A stretch of DNA of 64,000 nt from Amoeboaphelidium occidentale (taxonomy: Eukaryota; Aphelidiomycota; Aphelidea), in the NCBI GenBank assembly GCA_023515795.1, contig JALGPX010000024.1:33679-97678 (forward strand), read 5' to 3'. How positions within the stretch are numbered: the first letter of the stretch is position 1; each line of letters opens with the position of its first letter. The translations under genes and the position numbers were made by a program. Positions 1 to 10,873 of the stretch are shown here, piece by piece. Below the pieces are notes generated by a model. The model was given only the letters and a program-made list of their open reading frames with translations, made no database searches and had not been told where the DNA came from.

Positions 1-1702
1 ACGAAGCCCGACAGTTACATTTGGTACACATGTCATAACAACTTTGCCATCTTCGCTTTCTTTTGCGTCGAATATCTCAACCATAGATCCGCCATCATAA
101 ATTGAAGAAAAGCAAACTGGACACTGAAAAGAATAATTGGTGTAGTTATAAAGAAGAAAACAGTACAAGTCAAAAGTGCTCAAATGATCACATAGTATGC
201 CTCTTGCAGGTGTCTTGATATTCAAACAAACAAGGGGATCTTTCAGACCCAACACAGTTCTCTGAGCAGCAACTTCAGCATCTTTAGAAAAGTATTCACT
301 TTTAACTGCCTCTGAACTTTGTATCATCGCAGCGTTTCTCTTTAAAACTTCAACGACGCTCGCAGGAGGATACCGATAAACAAGACCAACTATAAACCAG
401 AAATCTGAAGAATTGACACTGAAATTCAACCGTATTTTGTAGTCGATATTGATATCTGTTTTGCTTGGATTCAATAAATACGGAGTCATATCAATCGGGT
501 TGCTGAACTTCATACCATTCAACCTAGCCACAGGAACGTCCTTGAATTCAGAACTATTTATGGCATACTTGCATTCAAAAGGATATGAAGTAGGGAGTGC
601 TCGATTAGGCTGTATTCTGTTTAGCTCATACTTCGATCCAGAAAACAACATTAACGAGTAGAAAGCCTCATGTCCTTCAACAGTAGGAGCGTCAGGATCT
701 TCATGTTTAGTTAACCATTTCATTGTTTTCCTGAGCTTTTCTAATCGAGTTCCGAAGAGACTAAAATTAATCTGCACGGCTGTTTGTCGATAGCCAACAA
801 TATGCATAGGCTGACATGCGAGTTCAATAAACTTGTGCGATAATGAACTACTGAACTTGAATTTTTCCGGTATACTTTTCTTCCATTCTTCTTCACTCGT
901 GGTGGGAACATTAGCATTGACTCCGACATTATTAGTTTGTGCCGTAGAAGCAGCAGTTTTGTAAGGTTGAAATCGATTGATGCCAACATTTTGAGGCTGG
1001 ACAGCGACACGAATTGGGGCAGCAGAGTTCGCAGCAGCAATAATATTAGGCTGTACACGATTTGCAACAGGAGCCGGCGGAATAACTCGAGTGTCTGGGG
1101 AAGGACGCGGTCTGTTCCGCAGATATGACAACTCTAAAACTAAATCTCCTGTATTAATTCCAATTAATTGCATCGCCTGGTTAGCTCTTAAAATCCGTAA
1201 GTTTTTCATCCACAAGCAAAACGTTACCCTTCTTCGCCCATATACTCGAAAGTAATACAATACTGCAGCATTCTGAATTCCAAGACTGAATTGGTCGAAT
1301 ACGCCGTCGTCAACATAAACTCAATAGAAGACTTCAACTGGTTTTTCAAGCCTACGCAGGTACAGCGCATTTTACGTAAAACATTCTTCAATGAATTAAC
1401 AAGCAATCGATTCAGGTAAGATCGCACACGCTTCAACCATTAATCCAGGCTAGGCACTCTTTAAATATTACCGTTAAATCCTGTCCAGTAGGGCGCACCA
1501 AAGTCGCAGTGTTAATCCTCCTTGCCTGGACCAGCGCCGCAGGAGTCTGTGGCACAAAAGGTCCAGTTGCAGATGGCGTCACATTCGAAGCAGTCGAAAG
1601 CCTGTTTAGATGGTTGGCATGCAATAACATCGTCGGGGAAACTGTGTCCGGTACTCCTCTTGCATTAGGATCGCTATATGGTCTGTTGTTCGGCGTAGTC
1701 AT
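1..1702 (-). CDS. Siz/PIAS-type E3 SUMO ligase, 3' end outside the window
   Basis: This gene would attach SUMO to nuclear substrates. Exons read as 1702-1472, 1430-1228 and 1186-1 (minus), with two 41-nt introns. The first 77 residues are low-complexity. A SAP-like helix pair follows (motif LKNVLRKM, then GLKNQL). A PINIT domain lies around 880-370 (motif LNGMKFSNPIDMTPYLL), followed by an SP-RING at about 260-110 with the ordered zinc ligands C-x-H (ILCDH) and C-P-V-C. SAP, PINIT and SP-RING in that order is the Siz/PIAS architecture. About 540 residues are visible, and the frame stays open to base 1, so the C-terminal tail lies outside. It is divergent from the K-Cl cotransporter gene across about 200 bp. 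The family call is secure; the SAP region is the weakest part. Confidence 0.85.
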
Positions 1703-1903
1703 CCGTGAAAAAATAGTAAGCTAGATCGCTGATGTCGCAATGATTCGGGAAGATAGTCCTTCACGGTGTTCATTCAGCGCAAGAGTATGAGCCAAGTTTT
1801 TTGACCGCAATTTTTACCTTACGATTCCGCGCTGTTTCAATTTACATATTGCATAGTTTCGCGGTTATTTTGACTTCCAGTTTTTTGCTGCTGTTCTTTA
1901 ACG

Positions 1904-4900
1904 ATGGCGGATAAAGAACATCAATTTGATAGCCAAAAGAGTAAGGGAAAAGCAAAGAAAAGATCATCTTATAATCCTGAAAAACTATCAAAGGGTGCAA
2001 GTTCATTGCTGGCCTTATTTTCTCCATCGCAGCAAGTAGGATCGCCGTTTCAGCAAAGGTTGTCTGAAGATGGTATTCCTCTGGAAGATTCTATCGCTTA
2101 TAGCGATGTCAGCAAAGAAGACAAACATACTCCAGATATCAACTTAATGCCTGCAACTTTAGAAAGGCAGTTAACAGGGAATGATACCGCGGGAGGTCAT
2201 AAAGCAAGTAAATCTGTTCAGCAGAGAAAAATCAGTTATCGAAGCAGTTCAGATTCTGCAAAAGAAGAATATGATTACAGTAGTCCTAAGAGTGCCCAAA
2301 TGAGTTCTGATAATGGAGACAAGAAACGGCAAGGATTGCACACGGGCCAGAAGGTCGATGAGGACGATTTGATGATTGACGAAGGCGATTATATTTCTGT
2401 CAAACTACCCGACGCAGCACGTTCAAACTTGTCCCTTTACGAGGCTGATGGTTCTTATCGTCATGCTACTGCTACATATCTTTCTAGTTATTCATGGGAT
2501 CCATCTCGATTATTGGAGTCTGAAACAAACTATCAAAAAGCTTTAACACACCCTCCAACAGTAATTTCGGCATGAATAAGACTAATTTTTTAGATTCCTA
2601 AAATGGGAACCCTACGTGGTGTTTTTCTACCTTGCTTACAAAATATTATTGGGATCATATTGTTCGTCAGAATGCCTTGGATAATTGGTGTTGCTGGAAT
2701 CGGTTTGACTCTTGTTATATTATTAATGGGAATATCTTGTACGTTGTTAACAACAATGTCAATGTCAGCTATTGCAACTAATGGCATGGTTGCTGCGGGA
2801 GGTGCTTATTACATGATCTCCAGATCGTTAGGCAAAGAACTCGGAGTCAGTGTTGGCCTCCTGTTCTTTTTATCGACCTCAGTTTCTATTGCTGTCTATA
2901 TGGTGGGAGCTGTTGAAATATTGGTTGATTATATTTCAAGAGATATCGGTTCTTTTATCATATCACGTGTGAACCAAACACGTTTCTTTGGCACACTTCT
3001 GTTGATGCTTTTAACTATTGCATCCCTTTTTGGTATGCGTTTTAGTGGTAGAGCATCTATGTTTTTCTTAACTGGGCTAATTGTATCCATGGTTGCAATT
3101 TACGTTGGTATATTTAGTAGTAATCGTCCTAGTGTGCCTACTGAGGTTATCGTTGGGTTTCCTGGCGATTTCAATGAGAATTTTGGGCCTGGTTTTCGTA
3201 AAGAAGATATGAATGGAAATGTTGCAGATGTCGATTTCTTCAAGCTGTTTGCAATATTTTTCCCGAGTGTTACGGGCATCATGTCTGGAAGCAATCGGAG
3301 TGGGAGCTTGAAAGAACCAGGAGTCAGCATACCAAAGGGAACATTTGCTGCAATTGGAACTACAGGGATTCTTTATTTTCTTTTTATCATGTTGATGGGA
3401 ACTGTTTGTACTGGCGAATTTCTGAGAACTAGATTGAGCCCTTACGGTCTTCCAGTAGCAGTCGTTTCTTGGCCAGACGGCTTAGTCACACTGATAGGAT
3501 GCTTATTGACATGTATCGGAGCCGGGCTACAATGCTTGGCCGGAGCATCCAGAGTCATGCAGTCTATCGCAAGAGACGATGTGATTCCTTGGCTTTCGTT
3601 TTTCAAAGTAACACATAAAGGAGAGCCACGTAGAGCATTAATTCTTACGTTCTTTATCGCGGAGGCAATAATATTGATAGGCAATTTGGATATTGTAGCT
3701 CTTGTTTCAACAGCATTCTTTTTGGTGTGTTACGCCTCTATTAATTTTTCAACGGCTCTTCTTTCCATCTTGAAATATCCTCATTGGAGACCCTCATGGA
3801 AATACTATCACTGGTCCTTATCTTTATTGGGTATGATACTTTGTGTGACTTATATGTTTTTTATCAATTGGATTGCTGCACTGCTTTCATTGATTGCTGT
3901 TGCAGCATTGTACAAGTATGTTGAATACACTGGGGCTCAAGTAGAATGGGGAAATGGGATGTACGCTCTAAATCTTCATGTAGCTCAGAAAAACTTGCTG
4001 ATATTAGAGAAAACAAGAAACTCCAGTGCTCGTAATTGGAGGCCTCAAATCATGTGCTTTTTAGATTTAGACGAGAACCAACTCCCTCGAAATCCAGAGC
4101 TGCTTTCTTTTACCTCTCAGTTAAGAAAAGCTGGTGGCCTTTCAGTAATTACTTCAGTGGTTGTAGGAGACCTTGTCGAAAAAGCTGTATCTAAAGAAAT
4201 TACTGAAATTTATGACACATTAGTATTGCTTATGAGGGAACAAAAGATTGAGGGCTTTCCTCAGGTTTTAGTAAGTAAAGATCCTGTTGAAGGCCGTTTA
4301 AATGCTCTACAAACTGTCGGAATCGGCGTTCTTAGACCTAATACTGTGTTGATGTCCTACCCATCAAACTGGTCCAGTTACTCCAGGAAGGATCGAGATG
4401 GTTACGTTCAAGTATTGAAATCAATGATAGCATGCGAATATGTGGTTTTACTACTTAAATCAGATAACAAACTCTTTCCCTTTCCATCAAACTCGCAGGC
4501 ACCGATGGGAGAGGAGGATAAAATTGATGTTTACTGGATTATGCATGACGGAGGGATTCTGACATTGATCCCTTACTTGATGAGGAAGCATCGAATCTGG
4601 CGACGAGCCAAACTGCGGATATTCTGCGTTGCTCAAATGAAAGACAACAGTATTCAAATGAAGGCTGATTTGGAAGCATTGCTTAAGAGATTTCGGATAG
4701 AGGCGGAAGCAAGAGTGGTTGAGATTCAAGACTATGATATAAGCGAATTTGCATATGAAAAGACAATAAGGATGCAGAAAAGAAACGAAATGCTTCAAAA
4801 TATGAACCTACTGAACTCACAAAATGAGGTTATTTTAGTTTTGCGCATTTTTTAACCTTTAGTTGCTAATTGTGCCTTCAAATCTCAAAGACGACTCAAA

Positions 4901-5141
4901 TTACAAAAGAAGGCCTGACTTGAAACGTAAAGCAGAATTTATGAACACCTCAGTCAAGCTAAACCAATTATTCAAACAGCATTCACTTGACGCGCAATTA
5001 ATTCTCTGTAACTTGCCTGCTCCGTCGAGGAAACAAACTTCTAGTGATTATTTGGAGTATCTCGATGTGCTGACAGCAGAATTACCCCGCGTGGTGTTGA
5101 TAAAAGGAAGCGGCATGGAAGTGATAACAACACTGGTTTGA
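1904..5141 (+). CDS. SLC12 cation-chloride cotransporter (KCC/Vhc1 type)
   Basis: This is an electroneutral K+-Cl- symporter. The closest yeast relative, Vhc1, acts in the vacuole. Exons are 1904-2560, 2594-4828 and 4863-5141 (introns 33 and 34 nt), giving 1056 residues, the usual KCC size. A soluble N-terminal tail of about 220 residues precedes roughly 12 membrane segments. Family hallmarks are MGTLRGVFLPCLQNIIGIIL, AIATNGMVAAGGAYYMISRS and FPSVTGIMSGSNRSG. The long C-terminal domain ends in NLPAPSR and LPRVVLIKGSGMEVIT, the typical KCC ending. The second intron carries TTAAC just before its acceptor. The first ATG in the frame, following the divergent promoter shared with the SUMO ligase gene, was taken as the start. 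Confidence is high for KCC over NKCC because of the C-terminal ending and length; cellular location is inference. Confidence 0.93.
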
Positions 5142-5187
5142 TTCTATTAAAGAAAACCTTAATACACATACAAAATAGACGCATAAC

Positions 5188-5682
5188 TCACGGTTTGTCT
5201 ACTTGAATTGAGGTTTCACTTGGACCTCGGCCTAAATCCCGCGAAGTATCAGGTATGCTTATCTTGATATCCTCCATGTTTCCTCCACCGGCTGCTAAAA
5301 CCATCTTTTGGAATCTTGATATATCCAACGAATGCTCCGACCTTCCAAGTTCGTTTCTAGAAAGATTCATTCGTTTTGGTATAGAGCTGGGAACTGATGG
5401 AGGACGCTCAGCAGAGCTCATCGAACCAGAGCGTGATTTAGATACAGGAGAAATCTGAAGCGTTCGAGTTTCTGCACTAGGGTTACTCATTAGATCATGA
5501 TGTGAAGACATCCGCCTGACATCCTCTATTGTTGCGACAATTTCGACTTTATGAGGTGTTTCATCCTGCACAACCTTAATTGTAGGCCTTCTTCGTCCCC
5601 ATCTCATGACGCACATCGCAACTCCCAACGATAATAAACTCAAGCTACTGGAAAACGCCACTACTTCCATGTAACCTATCAT
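5188..5682 (-). CDS. Hypothetical single-pass membrane protein, Ser-rich tail
   Basis: No family was recognised. The single open frame encodes 164 residues. Residues 6-27 or so form one hydrophobic segment (VVAFSSSLSLLSLGVAMCVM), followed directly by basic residues (RWGRRRP). That fits a membrane anchor with the long C-terminal tail in the cytosol. The tail is rich in Ser, Pro and charged residues and looks disordered and phosphorylatable. The gene lies 46 bp beyond the convergent K-Cl cotransporter gene and 132 bp downstream of the YANK kinase gene on the same strand. Nothing overlaps it on the other strand except an implausible short frame. It could be the last exon of a longer gene, but no upstream exon is obvious. 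Confidence 0.6.
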   Translation of the reverse strand: MIGYMEVVAFSSSLSLLSLGVAMCVMRWGRRRPTIKVVQDETPHKVEIVATIEDVRRMSSHHDLMSNPSAETRTLQISPVSKSRSGSMSSAERPPSVPSSIPKRMNLSRNELGRSEHSLDISRFQKMVLAAGGGNMEDIKISIPDTSRDLGRGPSETSIQVDKP

Positions 5683-5814
5683 CGAAAAGGTTCACTCTCT
5701 AAAAATAGCACTTTCAATCTTTGTCACCGAAAAGATCTGAAAAACAAAGCAAGCTTGAATAGCCTCTCTTACAAAGACTTCTATTTAACACTAAGCCAAC
5801 ATCATAGCATTATC

Positions 5815-7347
5815 TCATAGAGCATTTGCTGACTTTGACACTTCTGGTTCTTTCACAACTTCTTGCTTGATATTTCCGGTATCTTGCATTGGCTCATCTA
5901 CTGCACTATTTTGTCCAACCTTTTCAGTTTGTTGATCTTCTTGATCTTCCTGCATTTCTTTAGAGTCAAGGGCATTAATTGATGCAGATTTTTGTGGATC
6001 ATTCTTTCCGCTGCTCTTCTTTTCAAAATCGAAATGATAGAACTTCCTTTCCATAAGATCCAAGTCTTTTGCGATTTCACCATTTTCTCCACCAGGAAGT
6101 CTGCTATAGTCCCGTTTTCCTGATCGTTTTTTGACTCTCAAGGGATTTTCTTCTAATAGCAATTCCTCTAGTTCGTGTGTTGCATCAAAATTTGCTCTTT
6201 TCGACTATCAAATTAGAACTTTAAAAAAGATTCTAATTTACATCTGGTTTAAATGGAGGCGGGTATGTCTTATTGCGTAAAGAGGCCCAGTCTATGACAC
6301 GGCCGTTAATTTCATTTGAGAAGAATGGATGCTCTTTGAAAGATTTTAGATTTTGCTCCCCACATCCTAGCCTTTTTGTTATGTCTCGCTCTAGAAGCTA
6401 AAAATTATTATTCTCTATCCCTCCTGATAAAAGCTTACGCCTTTGATAACATCCAAACATTCCTTGCTGATTGATGACTCTGGAAAGTTAGGAAATACTA
6501 GATTATCGTGAAGAATTGAGGCAGTTAATGCTTCATTAGTTTTTCCTCTGAAAGGTCTTTTGCCGAAAAGCAGCTCAAAAGCCAAGATGCCTAATGACCA
6601 CCAATCTGGAGTATCATAGTATCCTTTCTTTTGCAAAACTTCCGGTGCCATATAAGCCATACTTCCGGCAACCGATTTCAGATGTTGATTTGGTTGATAC
6701 TTGACAGCAATGTTGAAGTCTGTCAAGTGTGCGTGGCCAGCATCATCTAGCAATACATTGTCAGGTTTCAGATCTCTACAATACGTAAATCGGTAGTGAG
6801 TATAAGTTCTTACCTGTGAACAATTCGCTTTGAATGCAAGTATTCAAGTGACAATGCAATCTCTGCTATATAAAATCTAACTACATCCTCCGCTAGAGGT
6901 CCGTTCCTCTCCAGATGAAAACGCACGTCTCCACCAAGCATCAGATCAAGAACCATGAACAAGTTCTCGTCATCCTAAAAGATGACCTCTAAAAGAAGGT
7001 TAAAATTACTTGGAAAGCATATCTAAGATTGACTATGAGGGGGAAATCAATCTCTTCTAGTAATCGCCTCTCTTGTATCACATTGTTCACTGCCTTCATC
7101 TTGATACACTTGAACTTGTTGATATACTTCAAAGCATACATCTTCTTATCATTTTTCTTCTGTACGATCCGCACCTACATCAAATCAGAATAAGGATGCA
7201 ATGCTTATGATACTTTTCCAAATGCCCCCTTTCCAATAGATCGCAACAGTTCGAAATGTCTCAGATCGACTAGACAATGAATACTATATTCAAATGATCA
7301 CCTTCTCCATCAAAGTCGATGGGTTCTCCACAGCAGAAATTGCCCAT
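5815..7347 (-). CDS. YANK-family (STK32-like) AGC serine/threonine kinase
   Basis: This is a cytoplasmic or membrane-associated AGC kinase. Seven exons (7347-7302, 7269-7214, 7174-7010, 6974-6814, 6775-6439, 6397-6242, 6204-5815) join in frame to 436 residues; the introns are 32-41 nt. The start gives MGNFCC, a site for N-myristoylation plus palmitoylation, as in animal STK32. The kinase motifs are present: GKGAFGKV loop, ALKYINK lysine, HRDLKPDN catalytic loop and the YANK-typical HLTDFNI in place of plain DFG. GSMAYMAPEV (activation segment) follows. The end of the catalytic core (RANFDATHELEELLLEENPL) also matches STK32. A charged tail of about 100 residues completes it. YPL150W-like fungal kinases are the nearest alternative name. 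The exon joins are mutually consistent in phase, so confidence is high. Confidence 0.92.
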
Positions 7348-7488
7348 GAAAGTGGCTTTAAGGTGAAAGTGGAAGAATCTAACTTGAGAAATCAGTTCAT
7401 GTTCCTTGACAACCATACTTTACAAGATCCATCATCGCGAAACCGGCTCATAGAACAACAGCAATACACACGCAATTAGTAAGTTTAT

Positions 7489-9236
7489 TCAAAGAGGCAT
7501 GGTTGCGTGCTTTTTCTTTGGATTTTCCAATTGCTTTGTCTTCAATAGTTTCAAATCTTGAATAATTCTAGCTCTAGTTTCAGACGGTTCAATAATGTCA
7601 TCTATGAAACCTCTTTGAGCTGCTGGCAAAGGATTTGCGAAACGCTCTACATATTCTGCTTCAGCTTTGCTTCTGTCCTTTTCTTTCCTAAAAATAATCT
7701 CCACAGCACCTTTTGCTCCCATCACCGCAACTTCACCTGTTGGCCACGCATACTAAAATTTAATAAAAAGAATATAAATCTTACGTTCAAGTCACCTCGT
7801 AAGTGCTTGCTGCTCATCACATCATAAGCACCGCCGTAAGCTTTACGAGTAATGATTGTGATTTTTGGAACAGTTGCTTCGGCATAAGCAAACAAGAGTT
7901 TAGCCCCGTGGCGAATAATACCATTATGTTCTTGAGCAACTCCAGGTAAGAAACCAGGAACGTCAACCAAAGTCACCAAAGGAATGTTGAAAGCATCACA
8001 GAATCTGACAAATCTAGCAGCTTTGACAGATGAATCAATATCAAGGACACCAGATGAAACAGCTGGTTGATTACCGACAATACCGACAGTCTTTCCGTCA
8101 AATCTTCCCAAGCCGATAACAATGTTCTTTGCGTAATCTCCCATGATTTCGAAGAAGTTCTTGTCATCAACCATTCTGTGAATAATGTCTTTCATGTCAT
8201 ACGCCTTTGTGGAGTCAGTAGGAACAATATAATTCAGAAACTCGTCTCTGCGCTCTGGATCATCATCAGTGTATCTCACAGGAGGTTGCTCTCGATTAGA
8301 CAAAGGTAGAAAGTCAAAAAACTCTCTCAATTTAGCAATTGCTTCAACATCATTGTCAAAAGCACAATGAGCTACACCAGATTTAGCAGTGTGAACAGAT
8401 GCACCTCCAAGCTGCTCTTGTGTGACTGTTTCTCTTGTAACAGCCTTAACAACATCAGGACCTGTAACAAACAAATAACTGCTGTCCCTCACCATGAACA
8501 CATAATCTGTCAAGGCTGGAGAATACACAGCACCCTTCATTATTAAATTGAGAAAATCTCTTGAAACATACCCCGGCACATGGACCCATGATCATGGATA
8601 TCTGAGGAACAACTCCAGATGCCAAGACATTCTTTTGGAATATATCAGCATAGCCAGCTAAAGAGTCGACTCCCTCCTGAATACGGGCACCTCCAGAATC
8701 ATTCAAACCAATAACGGGCGCACCAACCATAACAGCTTTATCCATAATCTTACAAATCTTTTGCGCATGCATTTTGCTTAGAGAACCACCATACACAGTG
8801 AAATCCTCTACAAATCGAAATGATCAGCTGCAACTTAAAGGAGCCTTACGACTGAATACAAAGCAAAGTCTTCCATTAATACGTCCGTGCCCGGTAACTA
8901 CACCGTCGCCAGTAATCCTGTTCTTCTCCATGCCGAAATTGTTACAATCATGCTCTTATGATTAACCAAGACATTAATTTAAATGTACCAACAAAAGCGT
9001 CGTATTCCTTGAAAGAACCTTCATCCAACAATAAACTCAATCGCTCTCTGGCTGTTAACTTTCCCTTGGAGTGTTGAGCGTTAATTCTGTCTTCACCACC
9101 TCCGATCAGTGAAGCTATTCTCTTGTCCCTTATTTTCTACGTTACGAGAGGGTTTGATAAGCTTCGGAATGTTCTAATTTACCTGAACGGAGGTAGAATA
9201 GGAATGTCTGAAGAGTCTCTGTAGAAATCTGGCCAT
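7489..9236 (-). CDS. PCCB: Propionyl-CoA carboxylase beta subunit, mitochondrial
   Basis: This is the carboxyltransferase half of propionyl-CoA carboxylase, which makes methylmalonyl-CoA in mitochondria. Six exons (9236-9183, 9136-8989, 8954-8850, 8807-8572, 8534-7785, 7752-7489) give 518 residues, close to the human 539. The introns are 32-46 nt. The first exon encodes [18 protein letters not shown], a classic basic, Ser-rich mitochondrial presequence. Core motifs include [44 protein letters not shown] and [15 protein letters not shown]. The C-terminus (KKKHATMPL) matches the beta-subunit ending. The gene for the partner alpha subunit lies 1.6 kb away at 10874-13163. Its start codon is 55 bp from the divergent golgin gene. 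A methylcrotonyl-CoA carboxylase beta is less likely because the length, ending and neighbour fit PCC. Confidence 0.95.
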
Positions 9237-9291
9237 TCTTGTTCTGTTTTCAGATCAACCGTTGTTTTCCGAAGAAATTCTGGGAAAAGCG

Positions 9292-10569
9292 ATGCTTAAC
9301 AATATCCTGAGTAAATACAAAGAATTTGAAGAGTCAATAGAAAAGAATTTGAAGAAGGATGAAGTGACGAATGCTGCGGAGGCATCGGCGGAAGCTAAAA
9401 CTGAGCTTAATTCTAAAGAAGAAGTTAATGTTGCTGCGCCTGTTCCAACTGTGGCTAAAGCTGACTCTGACAAGAATATCGAACCTGTGCCTGTCGTAGA
9501 AAAGAAAGATACAGGAACCGATGCCCCTGTGACGGCTGAGCAGACAGAAAAGTCTGAAGAGCGCGCAAATAGTCCGAACTTGTCCCAATTGGAGGAGGAA
9601 CTTAAGGAACTGCGGTTATTTAAACAGGAAAAGCTTACAAAGTTTAAATTGCTCTTTCAGAAAAATACAAAAGTTACTAATGAATTGAAGGACGAACTTG
9701 AAACTGCTAAATTACACTTGAAAGAGAAGGAGCGAGAGGTGGAAATACTGCGTAACGAGTGTTCTGATTTAAAAGCGAAATTCTCATCTCTGGATTCTGA
9801 GTATCGACAAAGTATGCTTCGTATTGTCCAATTAGAAAGGGTGCTTGAAGAAAAGGAGCAATCGTTAACTCATCTGAGACAGCAACTTCAAGATTTACAG
9901 CGTATCAGTAAAGTTACAAAGAGCACAAAAGACGCCGCAGTAAATACTGACAATACATTGAAAGGTTCTGATGTCGAATTGAAATCTCCTGAAAGTATTA
10001 AAAGTATGGAATTAGCCCGTATTGATCATCATGACGTTTTACCTTCTTTGCACATCAAGACGAATGATGTTGATATTCCTGCACCAATACAAACTTTTGA
10101 TTTGAACAAAGCATCAGAAGAGATTATTCCTACTATGCCATCACCTCAGGCTTTATCTTATACATACTCAAATGCAGGCAATTCTACACCACGCGATTCT
10201 ATTGCGTTATCTTCTCTGAGGGAACAGGAATTGTTACAACAAATCCGGTTGCTTCAAGATCAATTATCAGACACACAGTCTACACTTACTCTTTTGCAAC
10301 AGCAACAGATTGTGCTTAAAGAAGAATTGCGACGAATGGATGATTTACAAAAGTCTAAAGAAACGATAGACTATGAATACCTGCGCAGAATTATTTATCG
10401 GGTAGTGGTTAATGGCGCTTCAAATGAGCTTATCATGGTCTTGAAAGAAATGCTAAAGTTCAATGATCAAGAGTTTGAAACGATGTCACGAAGCGTTAAT
10501 GGCAGAGGCTTTGGTTTTGGTGGTGGCAGTTCAGCATCCGGCGGCGGATTCCAAGGATTTCTTTTTTAA
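9292..10569 (+). CDS. GRIP-domain golgin (Imh1-like)
   Basis: This is a trans-Golgi tethering protein recruited by Arl1. A single exon encodes 425 residues from the first in-frame ATG. Most of the protein is predicted coiled coil (for example KQEKLTKFKLLFQKNTKV onward), interrupted by a low-complexity stretch at about residues 210-300. The last 70 residues carry a GRIP-like domain: YEYLRRIIYRVVVNG, then IMVLKEMLKFNDQEFETM. The leading Tyr is the residue that contacts Arl1 in known GRIP domains. A Gly/Phe-rich tail ends the protein. It sits between the two propionyl-CoA carboxylase genes and shares a very short promoter with PCCB. The protein is smaller than yeast Imh1 (about 900 residues). 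The GRIP match is read by eye. Confidence 0.75.
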   Translation: MLNNILSKYKEFEESIEKNLKKDEVTNAAEASAEAKTELNSKEEVNVAAPVPTVAKADSDKNIEPVPVVEKKDTGTDAPVTAEQTEKSEERANSPNLSQLEEELKELRLFKQEKLTKFKLLFQKNTKVTNELKDELETAKLHLKEKEREVEILRNECSDLKAKFSSLDSEYRQSMLRIVQLERVLEEKEQSLTHLRQQLQDLQRISKVTKSTKDAAVNTDNTLKGSDVELKSPESIKSMELARIDHHDVLPSLHIKTNDVDIPAPIQTFDLNKASEEIIPTMPSPQALSYTYSNAGNSTPRDSIALSSLREQELLQQIRLLQDQLSDTQSTLTLLQQQQIVLKEELRRMDDLQKSKETIDYEYLRRIIYRVVVNGASNELIMVLKEMLKFNDQEFETMSRSVNGRGFGFGGGSSASGGGFQGFLF

Positions 10570-10873
10570 ATTTAATAACTTTATTGTTGTTTCTGGGCAG
10601 TTAAGTCTGGAACGAGGCGCATTTTCTTTATTCCATTTCTTTCACGTAGGCGCGATTTAAGAGATATGCTCAATAGGTCGCGAGATTAAATACCGTGCCG
10701 AAACAACACTTGAAGATCAAGAGGCTAAATATAATGTTCACCTCGTGGCCAAAGAATAAATCAACATCACTCCATAAATCCACGAACTCATCCATGCGTC
10801 GTTCTAAACACCCGTAACAAATCTTTTGTGTGAATCGAATCTTGTCAAACGGCGAGTTGAGACATATAGCAAA
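10570..10873. other. 304-bp gap between golgin and PCCA genes
   Basis: No confident gene is seen here. It must hold the golgin 3' end and the PCCA promoter. One 41-codon minus-strand frame (10795-10670, starting MDEFVDLWSDVDLFFG) has a hydrophobic second half and would be a tiny single-pass protein. A frame of this size is easily random, so it is not called as a gene. Confidence 0.4.

Noticed and set aside
134-176. A GT...AG segment inside the SP-RING of the SUMO ligase resembling a 43-nt intron
   Set aside because: Removing it would shift the frame and delete residues between the zinc ligands; reading through matches the family spacing.
10670-10795. 41-codon minus-strand frame with a hydrophobic half
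   Set aside because: Too short to distinguish from chance and no homology seen; noted only in the gap description.
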